Shown in pieces: positions 1 through 6,926 of a stretch of DNA of 37,632 nucleotides. Location of the stretch: NCBI GenBank assembly GCA_945885475.1, contig CAMCYR010000002.1, positions 1 through 37,632 on the forward strand, read 5' to 3'. Below the pieces are notes generated by a model, which saw nothing but the letters and a program-made list of their open reading frames with translations, ran no database searches and had not been told where the DNA came from. Numbering within the stretch: position 1 is the first letter of the stretch; the number at the start of each line of letters is the position of its first letter. A program made the translations under genes and the position numbers. Source of the DNA: Chitinophaga pinensis (lineage in GTDB: Bacteria; Bacteroidota; Bacteroidia; 2-12-FULL-35-15).

Positions 1-194
1 TTTTGAGTTGAAGCACTTGTTAGATATTGAGGTGCTGTATATACTGTTCCACCATTGTCCTTGCGGATATTGAGGTTTCCACCACTGAAAGTAACGCTTA
101 CGAGGTCAATATTTGAATAGGAAAAATCTTGCGCAACAGTATCCTGAGAACAGAATAGCAGAGCGACAATTAAGCAACGTAACATCTTTTGCAT
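1..194 (-). CDS. Secreted protein of unknown function, N-terminal part only
   Basis: An open frame runs from an ATG at 194 on the minus strand off the left edge, giving 64 complete codons. The protein begins MQKMLRCLIVALLFCSQ and has a typical short signal peptide with likely cleavage after a V-A-Q motif near residue 22, so it is exported to the periplasm or beyond. The remaining visible part is Ser/Thr/Asn/Gly-rich and beta-prone, with no recognisable family signature. In Bacteroidota such N-termini often belong to type IX secretion cargo, but the C-terminus that would decide this lies outside the window. The next gene on the same strand ends 168 bases upstream, so it may have its own promoter. 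The function is unknown; the reading frame itself is fairly secure because of the signal peptide. Confidence 0.7.
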   Translation of the reverse strand, partial: MQKMLRCLIVALLFCSQDTVAQDFSYSNIDLVSVTFSGGNLNIRKDNGGTVYTAPQYLTSASTQ

Positions 195-317
195 AGGAAG
201 AGTTTTTCGCTAATTTAAAACAAATTTTATGGTATCACAATAAATGTTTTTTAGCGCAGGATTGTACTATAATTAAATAAGAAGAAACGAGTGCCGGGAT
301 TTGTTTTTGGAGGGCAG

Positions 318-340
318 GTGTTTTTAGCTAAAAAAGACAC
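318..340. repeat. AT-rich palindrome between two minus-strand genes
   Basis: A perfect 14-base palindrome (TTTTTAGCTAAAAA, 321-334) is flanked by GTG and CAC, giving a near-perfect inverted repeat over 318-340. It lies between the stop of the CHAP-like gene and the start of the truncated secreted-protein gene. It could be a weak terminator hairpin for the first gene or an operator for the second; the sequence does not decide between them. Confidence 0.3.
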
Positions 341-362
341 TTATACGGCTTTACTGTTTAAA

Positions 363-824
363 CTAGTTGGGTCTGTAGGCGGTATATTTTCCTCTTGTAA
401 TATGGGAAAGATCAATTTCAGAAAAGATCACAAACCTTTTACCATTGGCGTTTTGTTCTGCGATTATGAATTTATTTTTTTCAATCACCTTATAGACGAT
501 CGCGGTGTGGTGCGGAAGTTCTTTCCATGAACCATCAGGGGATTCAATTTTTACTTTTTCAAACTGAAGAATATCACCGGCAATAAGCACCTCTTTTTTA
601 GTAAGTACTGTCCCGAATTCATAAGGAGGTGTCCAAACGGCTTCTGCTTGATTAAGCGCTTCTTTAGCCAAATCCCAGCATTCTCCTTTACCAACTTTTT
701 TTCCCTCATTCGTTTCACAGAAAGCAAGAATTTTTTTTGCAATAGGTCTTGATTCTTGCGCGCTTATCGACAAAAAGGTCAAAAGGTTTATCGAAACTAA
801 GATGGATAGAAAAGCGATTTTCAT
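363..824 (-). CDS. Secreted CHAP/NlpC-P60-like cysteine hydrolase candidate
   Basis: A 153-residue protein starts at the ATG at 824, chosen because it gives a clean signal peptide (MKIAFLSILVSINLLTFLSISAQ region). An in-frame upstream ATG at 893 would add 23 basic residues. The mature part is short, about 130 residues. It carries a Cys in a G-E-C-W-D-L-A motif (Cys49 at a helix start), a His-His pair near 105-106 followed by a hydrophobic strand, and an E-Q-N motif near 123-125. That order Cys, His, polar residue, and the size, match papain-like CHAP or NlpC/P60 amidases acting on peptidoglycan or other amide bonds. The assignment is by motif order, not by a full family match. It lies 76 bases downstream of the lytic transglycosylase gene on the same strand, which fits a wall-related role. 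An inactive or non-wall hydrolase is an alternative. Confidence 0.6.
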   Translation of the reverse strand: MKIAFLSILVSINLLTFLSISAQESRPIAKKILAFCETNEGKKVGKGECWDLAKEALNQAEAVWTPPYEFGTVLTKKEVLIAGDILQFEKVKIESPDGSWKELPHHTAIVYKVIEKNKFIIAEQNANGKRFVIFSEIDLSHITRGKYTAYRPN

Positions 825-892
825 GGGGTATAATTTTCTTTTTTTAGTTTTTGATAAATAGAAAGAAAACGTGATGTGTTTTAAAAAAGCCA

Positions 893-900
893 CAAACGTA
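893..900 (-). promoter_or_regulatory. Bacteroidota -7 box TACGTTTG before the CHAP-like gene
   Basis: The minus strand reads TACGTTTG here, a full match to the Bacteroidota consensus TAnnTTTG, directly after the mltD stop and about 69 bases upstream of the CHAP-like gene start. No TTG -33 element is found at the usual 17-23 base spacing, so the promoter call is moderate. Confidence 0.35.
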
Positions 901-2418
901 TCAGATCTCCGCCACTTTGAGTTTCTTTCCGGGTAATAACGAATATTTTTCGCCCATATTATTCAGTCGCTTTAATTCTGCAACAGTTGTTTTGTGCTTT
1001 TGTGCAATTTTATATAGCGAGTCGCCCTTTTGCACAGTATAGTACTTAAACTTTCCGTTCGCGTTTGTCGGCGTTTTGTTTTCGGTTGCAGGTATTCCTT
1101 TGTTTTCAGTAATTGCAACCGTCTTGTTTTCTGGCATTTTTTTGCCATAGACATAGATCGTTAACTTTTTGCCCGGCTTAACGGTTGATGAGGTAATGCC
1201 GTTCCACGATTTTAATTCAGCAAGAGTACAGCCATATCGCTTTGCAATAGTGCTTAGGTGTTCACCTTTTTTAACGGTGTGAATTTTAATTGTTTCCTGT
1301 GTTGCAAGAACATCCTCGCTGTGCAATGTGTCTTTTCCTGCATTGTATATTTTTTCTTCATTCGCAATAAAAATGCCCATTTTGGCCGTAGGAAGAGCCA
1401 GTGTATTTGTTTCCTCTGGAAGAAAAGGAATTACGTTCTTTTTATAACTCGGATTTAAATACTGTAATTCATCTTGCGGGATATCTAAAATGCCCGATAT
1501 TTGAGAAAAGCTAAGTTGTTTTTTTACGGCAATAGTATCAACCTGTAAAAATGTTTTTTTAGGGATTGCAGAATACAAGTTGTGTTCAGAAGTATAGTTC
1601 ATTACATAGTTTACTGCGATAAAAGCAGGCACATACCCTTGTGTTTCTTTTGGTAAATAAGGGCGGATCTCCCAATATGTTTTTTTTCCGCCACTTCTTC
1701 GAATCGCTTTGTTTACGTTACCCGGACCGCAATTATAAGCAGCCAAAACCATCTGCCAGTCGCCCAGAAGACGATATAAATATTCGAAATACTCACAAGC
1801 CGCAACCGTTGATTTATGGGGGTCGCAGCGCTCATCAACATATGACGATACTTTTAATCCAAACATTTTACCGGTAGGATACATAAACTGCCAAAGACCC
1901 ATTGCCCCCGAACGACTCTTTGCTAAGGGGTTTAGTGCAGATTCGCATATGGCGAGATATTTTAATTCTAATGGCAGGTTATATTTGTCGAGTTGCTCTT
2001 CAAACATTGGGAAATAAAACTGTGATAAGGCCATCATTCGTGAAACAAGTTCTCTTCTCCGCAATGTATACATGTCGATATATCCTCTTACAACGGGGTT
2101 GTACTGGAGGTCAAACGGAGAGGCGGCATCCAATTTTGCTAAACGCGACTCATAGACCATTTCATCGTAACGGGGAACAGAATCGTGTGGGAAATTAAAT
2201 TTTGGATTTTTTGGATAAGCGATTTTTCCATAACCCTTTTCGAAAAGGTTTAGTTTATACAGACTATCAAGCGCTGCCGCGATAGGGTCATCAATCATTG
2301 TTTCTGGTGCATAACCGACCATTGTTTGTGAACGCAAAGGAATTGCTGTTCCAAACAAAAAAAGGAGTAAGCCAACGAAACAAATCGTTTTTTTGTATGA
2401 AGAATTAAATTTTACCAC
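901..2418 (-). CDS. mltD: Membrane-bound lytic murein transglycosylase D-type, with LysM domains
   Basis: The 505-residue protein cleaves the glycan strand of peptidoglycan in the periplasm, forming 1,6-anhydro-muramic ends. It has a signal sequence (residues 1-31). The SLT lysozyme-like domain (about 130-270) has the catalytic Glu159 in the I-C-E-S motif, the downstream G-A-M-G-L-W-Q-F motif and the A-A-Y-N-C-G-P-G-N motif, all hallmarks of family 1 transglycosylases. A degenerate LysM-like stretch lies near 297-343, and two clear LysM domains at about 378-424 and 458-503 bind peptidoglycan. The start is a GTG at 2418, taken because it is just upstream of the signal peptide and no ATG precedes the hydrophobic core. 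No lipobox Cys is evident, unlike E. coli MltD, so it is probably soluble in the periplasm. The CHAP-like gene follows on the same strand. Confidence 0.92.
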   Translation of the reverse strand: MVKFNSSYKKTICFVGLLLFLFGTAIPLRSQTMVGYAPETMIDDPIAAALDSLYKLNLFEKGYGKIAYPKNPKFNFPHDSVPRYDEMVYESRLAKLDAASPFDLQYNPVVRGYIDMYTLRRRELVSRMMALSQFYFPMFEEQLDKYNLPLELKYLAICESALNPLAKSRSGAMGLWQFMYPTGKMFGLKVSSYVDERCDPHKSTVAACEYFEYLYRLLGDWQMVLAAYNCGPGNVNKAIRRSGGKKTYWEIRPYLPKETQGYVPAFIAVNYVMNYTSEHNLYSAIPKKTFLQVDTIAVKKQLSFSQISGILDIPQDELQYLNPSYKKNVIPFLPEETNTLALPTAKMGIFIANEEKIYNAGKDTLHSEDVLATQETIKIHTVKKGEHLSTIAKRYGCTLAELKSWNGITSSTVKPGKKLTIYVYGKKMPENKTVAITENKGIPATENKTPTNANGKFKYYTVQKGDSLYKIAQKHKTTVAELKRLNNMGEKYSLLPGKKLKVAEI

Positions 2419-2534
2419 CTTTACAAATATCGCAATGATTGTTTAGAATAGCAAGAAAGATTAAAAGAGTAAAGCGTTTTTATGAACTAAAAATTGCCTG
2501 AAAAGAAAAATTGTTTTAGATCACGGCGTTAAAA

Positions 2535-3962
2535 TCAGCAGGTACGCATCAAATAGTCTGAAAAAGCGAAAACGTCAGAGTCGGCAAAGTTTTTACCAAT
2601 CACCTGAACACCAAAAGGCAAACCATTAGAGTGTTTACCCATTGGAAGCGAAATAGCTGGAAGTCCGGTTATATTAGCTTGTACTGTGAATATATCTTCC
2701 AGATACATCGCAATTGGATCAGCACTTTTTTGTCCGAATTCAAACGCCGTTCCCGGAGTTGTTGGGAGTAATATAAAATCGTAGTTTTCTAATATTTCCG
2801 TGGTTTTGTTTTTCAGAAGCCTTCTGACCTTTTGGCCTTTCGAGTAATAAGCATCGTAATATCCGGAACTTAAAACAAATGTTCCGAGCATAATTCTACG
2901 TTTTACCTCTTCTCCGAATCCTTCGCTTCTTGATTTCTTGTATGTAGATTCTAAGTCGGTTGCGTTTTCGCTTCTGAAACCGAAGTTAATTCCGTCGAAA
3001 CGGGCGAGGTTGGAAGATGCCTCTGCAGTTGTTAAAACGTAATATGTAGGAACTAAATAATCGAGATAAGGAAAATCAACCGGTTCAACTGTATGTCCGG
3101 CAGCCTTAAGTTTACCGATGACCTCGTTGATGCGCGTTTTAATTTCCGGATTTAAGCCTTCGTTTTCTAAACAATCTTTTATATAGGCAATCCGAAGTTT
3201 TGCCGGTGTATTTCCTAGTTCTTTTGTAAACGGCGGAACGGGGCGCGATGAAGCGGTGCTGTCATATTCGTCTTTTCCCGATATCACTTCCATGATCAAT
3301 GCGGCATCCTCTACTGTTTTTGTGATCGGACCAATCTGATCGAATGAAGATGCGTATGCTATGGCTCCGTAACGTGAAACGCGACCGTATGAAGGCTTAT
3401 AGCCAACTACACCACAAAAAGAGGCAGGTTGACGGATAGAGCCCCCGGTATCGGTTCCTAGTGCAGCGATACACATGTTGCCCGCAACCGCTGCTGCAGA
3501 TCCTCCGGAAGAGCCCCCGGGAACTCGTTTTGTATCTAAAGGGTTCAAAACATTACCAAAAGCTGAATTTTCATTTGAGCTGCCCATTGCAAATTCATCA
3601 CAGTTGCACCGGCCAATGATTATAGCGTCTTCAGCAACTAGCCGATCAACAACGGTTGCCGAGTATAGTGATTCAAATCCTTCTAAAATTTTTGATGATG
3701 CAGAAACGGTGTGACCTTTATAGCACAAATTATCTTTAAGTGCGATAACCATACCGGCCAATCTTCCACCTGTTTTCGTTTTGATTTTTTCATCCACTCT
3801 TTTTGCTTGTTCCATGGCAGAGGTTTCAAACACTTCTAAAAAAACATTTAATTCTTTTTTAGAGTTGATCTCTTGTATGTAGTCATTGATAAGATCGGTG
3901 CAGGTTGTTGCGCCACCTTCTAAATCAGATCTTACTTCAGCAAACGAATGGTATATCTTCAC
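2535..3962 (-). CDS. gatA: Asp-tRNA(Asn)/Glu-tRNA(Gln) amidotransferase subunit A
   Basis: This is the amidase subunit of the GatCAB complex, which converts Glu-tRNA(Gln) and Asp-tRNA(Asn) to the correctly amidated tRNAs in the cytoplasm by releasing ammonia from glutamine. The 475 residues are close to the usual GatA length. The amidase signature runs from about 148 to 190. The Ser-cisSer-Lys triad is visible as Lys76 (A-L-K-D-N), Ser151 (G-G-S-S-G-G-S) and Ser175 (D-T-G-G-S-I-R-Q-P). The start is a GTG at 3962, the only plausible start before the conserved N-terminal helix. gatB and gatC are not in the window, which is common in Bacteroidota where the subunits are scattered. It lies downstream of tatA, separated by a terminator-like hairpin. 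Confidence 0.95.
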   Translation of the reverse strand: MKIYHSFAEVRSDLEGGATTCTDLINDYIQEINSKKELNVFLEVFETSAMEQAKRVDEKIKTKTGGRLAGMVIALKDNLCYKGHTVSASSKILEGFESLYSATVVDRLVAEDAIIIGRCNCDEFAMGSSNENSAFGNVLNPLDTKRVPGGSSGGSAAAVAGNMCIAALGTDTGGSIRQPASFCGVVGYKPSYGRVSRYGAIAYASSFDQIGPITKTVEDAALIMEVISGKDEYDSTASSRPVPPFTKELGNTPAKLRIAYIKDCLENEGLNPEIKTRINEVIGKLKAAGHTVEPVDFPYLDYLVPTYYVLTTAEASSNLARFDGINFGFRSENATDLESTYKKSRSEGFGEEVKRRIMLGTFVLSSGYYDAYYSKGQKVRRLLKNKTTEILENYDFILLPTTPGTAFEFGQKSADPIAMYLEDIFTVQANITGLPAISLPMGKHSNGLPFGVQVIGKNFADSDVFAFSDYLMRTC

Positions 3963-3980
3963 AATTCGGGGAATATTATT

Positions 3981-4012
3981 AAATAGAAAATCCTCTTCTG
4001 TTAGGAAGAGGA
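3981..4012 (-). terminator. Hairpin after tatA
   Basis: An 8-base-pair inverted repeat (3991-3998 with 4005-4012) with a 6-base loop is followed on the minus strand by a T-rich stretch (TTTTCTATTT). It sits between the tatA stop and the gatA GTG, so it would end or attenuate tatA transcription before gatA. Confidence 0.6.
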
Positions 4013-4035
4013 GTTTGGGATATTAGAATAAAAAA

Positions 4036-4227
4036 CTAGTCTTTTTTATCTGAAGGCGCGCCATTTGCGTCTTCGCCTTTAGAAGCGTCTTTAAATTCTT
4101 TCACGCCTCTTCCAAGGCCTTTCATTAATTCAGGAATTTTTTTACCACCAAAAAGTAAAACAACAATTATTAATACAACAATCATCTCTGGGCCACCAAA
4201 ACTAAAAAGCAATACACTATTTAACAT
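4036..4227 (-). CDS. tatA: Twin-arginine translocase subunit TatA
   Basis: The 63-residue protein is the pore-forming TatA/TatE component that exports folded proteins with twin-arginine signals across the inner membrane. It shows a short N-terminal periplasmic segment, one transmembrane helix (about 11-27), the conserved F-G-G-K-K-I-P-E-L hinge, an amphipathic helix with G-L-G-R-G-V-K-E-F, and an acidic/basic hydrophilic tail. tatC is not nearby. The ATG at 4227 lies behind a good Bacteroidota promoter (4253-4280), so the gene probably has its own transcript. The neighbouring 144-residue membrane protein has a superficially similar N-terminus. Confidence 0.95.
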   Translation of the reverse strand: MLNSVLLFSFGGPEMIVVLIIVVLLFGGKKIPELMKGLGRGVKEFKDASKGEDANGAPSDKKD

Positions 4228-4252
4228 GTTGTTAGGGTTTTAAAATACGCGA

Positions 4253-4280
4253 CAAATATAAGAATTATTAGACGAAACAA
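4253..4280 (-). promoter_or_regulatory. Bacteroidota promoter for tatA (TTG-N17-TATATTTG)
   Basis: On the minus strand a TTG (4280-4278) is followed 17 bases later by TATATTTG (4260-4253). Both elements and the spacing fit the Bacteroidota primary sigma consensus TTG-N17-23-TAnnTTTG. Transcription would start near 4247, about 20 bases before the tatA ATG. This is the best promoter match noticed in the window. Confidence 0.6.
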
Positions 4281-4309
4281 GCAAAAATAAAAAGGCAAAA
4301 ATAATTTGT

Positions 4310-4744
4310 TTAGTTAAGTTTTGTTCCGTAAGAAGAGACTTTGACCCAAAAAATAATCCAACAAATAAGCCAGCCAATTGAGGCGACAATGCCTAAAACA
4401 GGGATAATCGTGCAACAATTAAGTATACAATAAGCCAAACCAACACCATAGGCGGGTCTTTCTGCCTCAAATGTAATGCCTCTTTTGGTGAATTCTGCTT
4501 TTAGAGAATCAGAAACCCTGCTAACAACAACAAAGTGCCAGCCAATGTTAAACAAAGGAATAAAAAGCAACCAAACATTCGCTGGAGGCATTTTTTGGTT
4601 TTCTGGACTTACCTTTTTCAAAATATTTTGAAGGGTAATCAAATAAAAAACAAACGGAATTAGTGCTAGTGGAATTATTATAAGAAGAATAATTAATTCA
4701 GCACTACCAAGCCCAAAAACACCTAAAATGACACGATTAATCAT
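4310..4744 (-). CDS. Small multi-pass membrane protein of unknown function
   Basis: The 144-residue protein has about four hydrophobic segments (near 10-40, 56-75, 100-120 and 120-140), predicting an inner-membrane location. After the first helix comes a conserved-looking loop (K-K-V-S-P-E-N-Q-K-M-P-P-A-N-V-W-L) and then F-I-P-L-F-N-I-G-W, a pattern seen in uncharacterised Bacteroidota membrane proteins. The N-terminus, V-F-G-L-G-S-A-E-L-I-I-L-L-I-I-I, resembles the TatA N-terminal motif of the next gene. However, the TatA hinge and amphipathic helix are absent. It lies 82 bases upstream of tatA and 66 bases downstream of the EnvC-like gene. No function can be assigned. Confidence 0.75.
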   Translation of the reverse strand: MINRVILGVFGLGSAELIILLIIIPLALIPFVFYLITLQNILKKVSPENQKMPPANVWLLFIPLFNIGWHFVVVSRVSDSLKAEFTKRGITFEAERPAYGVGLAYCILNCCTIIPVLGIVASIGWLICWIIFWVKVSSYGTKLN

Positions 4745-4777
4745 AAGAAATAAGGTTTAAAATATGAAGCAAGATAC

Positions 4778-4813
4778 AAAAAAACCGGAATCTGTTTAAA
4801 AGAACTTCGGCTA
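4778..4813 (-). terminator. Weak terminator after the EnvC-like gene
   Basis: Just after the stop codon the minus strand can form a short stem (CCGAA with TTCCGG, one bulge, about 15-base loop) followed by seven T residues. The T run is convincing but the stem is poor. It would end the six-gene envelope operon. Confidence 0.35.
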
Positions 4814-6067
4814 ATTGTTTTTGTAAAGCCAATCTTCCGGATTAAGCTTTATCTGTCCCCTCCAAACCTCAAAATGCATTACCGTTTTTGAATCGTCATC
4901 ATCCAACAAAACAGATCCGATGTTTTGTTTAGTAATGACTTTTTCGCCAACTTTTACATACACATCTTTTAAGTTGGAATAAATGGTCAGAAAATCTCCG
5001 TGTCTCAACAAAATAAACTGTCCTGATCCGGGCATGTTTACAACCGCCTTTACTTCTCCCTCAAAAACCGCTCTTGCAAGTGATCCGCTATTTGTTGTGA
5101 TGTCGATTCCGTTGTTGTTGATATCGATGTTTTTCATCAGCGGGTGGGGGTGAACCCCAAAGCGTTCGCTGATCACCCCTTTTGCTACCGGCCAGGGAAG
5201 CTTGCTTTTGTTGCTGGAAAATGAATTGGACAATTGTTGTGATTCAGGGGTGAGAATTAGTTTTTGAGGTCTGGGCTTGTTTTCTTTTACCGCCTGTGCC
5301 TGTGCTTTTTCTAATTCTTTTTCTATTACGCGCTGAATAGCCTGTTGTAACTTCTGTGCATCTTTTTTCTTTTTCTCAAGGTCTTTTTTGAGTTTACTTT
5401 CTTGTTGTTGTAGCTCCGAGAACACTTGTTCTTTCTCTGTTTTTTCAGAAGTGAGACTTTGTTTTTCTGTTTCTTCGCTTCCCAACAAAACGCGTTGATC
5501 CGATTTTTTTACTTCCAAATCTTGTACTTTTTCATTTAACGTTTTCTTTGTTTGAATTATTCGTTCGGCCTGCTTGTGTCTGTAATTACTGTATTGTTGA
5601 AGATACTTTAGCCGCATATAAGCTTGTTCAAAATCGCCAGAGGCAAAAACAAACATTAACCGGCTGTATGAGTCCTGATTTTTGTATGCATAATAGATCA
5701 TTTTTGCATACTCAGCCTTTAGCTTCGTTAGATCTTTTTGTAGTCCGTTAATAGATTCGTTGTTCTCTTTTATTTGTTTATTTAAAACACCTATTTCGTT
5801 ATTTATTGTTGTAATAAGTTCTTCGCGGGCGCTTATTTTTTTGTTTAAGATCACCAACTGATTCAAAGAGAGTTTTTTGTGCTTCTTTGTTTCTGCCAAA
5901 AGCTGGTTCGTGTTTTCAATCTCCTTTTGGAGTTGTTGCTTTTTCTTTTCTAAGTCTTTTTTTGTTTGTTTTTGTGCAAAGGCAGATCCCGCGTTTAACA
6001 AAACGAAACACAAAAGAAAAATAAATGAAAGCGTACTATTTCTTTTCTTTAATTGTAATTGCCTCAT
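4811..6067 (-). CDS. EnvC-like murein hydrolase activator with degenerate M23 domain
   Basis: The 418-residue periplasmic protein has a signal peptide (1-31, ending A-F-A-Q), a long coiled coil (about 33-260) and a C-terminal LytM/M23 domain (about 290-415). The M23 metal and catalytic residues are mostly lost. The HxxxD motif reads N-N-G-I-D (Asn318 in place of His, Asp322 kept). The second His is Asn365 (Y-S-N-L). In the HxH motif the first His is Val396, with His398 kept. By analogy to E. coli EnvC, whose LytM domain is inactive and activates amidases, it probably activates cell-wall amidases at division rather than cutting peptidoglycan itself. The ATG at 6067 overlaps the end of the DUF4292 gene by 32 bases. 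It is the last gene of the envelope operon. Confidence 0.88.
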   Translation of the reverse strand: MRQLQLKKRNSTLSFIFLLCFVLLNAGSAFAQKQTKKDLEKKKQQLQKEIENTNQLLAETKKHKKLSLNQLVILNKKISAREELITTINNEIGVLNKQIKENNESINGLQKDLTKLKAEYAKMIYYAYKNQDSYSRLMFVFASGDFEQAYMRLKYLQQYSNYRHKQAERIIQTKKTLNEKVQDLEVKKSDQRVLLGSEETEKQSLTSEKTEKEQVFSELQQQESKLKKDLEKKKKDAQKLQQAIQRVIEKELEKAQAQAVKENKPRPQKLILTPESQQLSNSFSSNKSKLPWPVAKGVISERFGVHPHPLMKNIDINNNGIDITTNSGSLARAVFEGEVKAVVNMPGSGQFILLRHGDFLTIYSNLKDVYVKVGEKVITKQNIGSVLLDDDDSKTVMHFEVWRGQIKLNPEDWLYKNN

Positions 6068-6926
6068 AGTTTTCGGGTATTTTAAATGGGAACGCTTGTT
6101 CTTCGTTTAAAACTACTTTATTGTATGCCAAGTCGATCTTAACATTTTTTTGCGCCTTAATAATATAATTCATTTTCATTGGAAAGAGCTGTGTCGAGTC
6201 CGTTGCTGCGTAATCGCTGTATTGCGCCTCAAAGCTTCTGTCGGGAGCAAATTCATAAAAAAGGATCCGCGCTATTTTAAATGTTTCCGGAATCAAATAG
6301 ATACTTTGTGCCGGCTCTTTCAATTCTTTTCCCTTTTCCATAACCTTTCTTAGTTTCTTTTTTCTGATTGTGCCTAACGTGTATTGGCAATTATCAATTC
6401 CCGGTTTAATTTTTTCGTCTTCATCATAAAACTCAACGCTATTTCCAACCAAAAGGGATTGCAGTAGCTCAAAATCCAGGTCTGTATTCAGCATTTTACT
6501 GATGTAGGCATAGTCTCCGATAAAAAATTTCCCATTATCACTTCCAAGCGGACGCTTAATAAATTTAACTGAATCTTTTGTTATCAATACCCTTGCGCCT
6601 TCTATACCGAGTTTAGATAGGGACATCCAGATGATGCTGTCTTTTTTCATTCGTAGCGTTACAGAAAAGGAAGCAGAAGCGCTGTCTATTTCAGCATCAG
6701 CGCTTAATTTAGCGCTTAGCCTTTCAAACAGGAATTCGTTGGTTTTTAGGTTCGAAGTAAGTGTACGCGCATTTTTAAAATCTAACAAACACTTTCCATT
6801 GTTCAATGTAATCTTTTTATGGGTTTTGCATGAAAACCAAGATGTTGAAGCAAGGATCAAAATCGGCGCAAACAGGAATAGTGGCCTGTTAGAAAAAATG
6901 GAAAAAAGATAAAAAAACCTATTCAT
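6036..6926 (-). CDS. DUF4292 family lipoprotein (LolA/LolB-like fold suspected)
   Basis: The 296-residue protein belongs by its pattern to DUF4292, a Bacteroidota family of outer-membrane-directed lipoproteins. Supporting stretches are K-D-S-I-I-W-M-S-L-S-K-L-G-I-E-G-A-R, G-D-Y-A-Y-I-S-K-M-L-N-T-D-L-D-F and L-Q-S-L-L-V-G-N-S. The N-terminus has a long hydrophobic signal ending in a relaxed lipobox, W-F-S-C. The start is the ATG at 6926, which overlaps the upstream stop codon as ATGAATAG. A longer frame opening at 7121 would place unlike sequence before the signal and is rejected. A lipoprotein-carrier role similar to LolB is inference from the proposed fold and operon context. The gene lies between the TPR lipoprotein and EnvC-like genes and is probably translationally coupled to the first. 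Confidence 0.85.
   Translation of the reverse strand: MNRFFYLFSIFSNRPLFLFAPILILASTSWFSCKTHKKITLNNGKCLLDFKNARTLTSNLKTNEFLFERLSAKLSADAEIDSASASFSVTLRMKKDSIIWMSLSKLGIEGARVLITKDSVKFIKRPLGSDNGKFFIGDYAYISKMLNTDLDFELLQSLLVGNSVEFYDEDEKIKPGIDNCQYTLGTIRKKKLRKVMEKGKELKEPAQSIYLIPETFKIARILFYEFAPDRSFEAQYSDYAATDSTQLFPMKMNYIIKAQKNVKIDLAYNKVVLNEEQAFPFKIPENYEAITIKEKK

Noticed and set aside
2424-2431. -7 box (GATATTTG on the minus strand) for mltD
   Set aside because: It mismatches the first consensus base and lies so close to the GTG start that the transcript would be almost leaderless.
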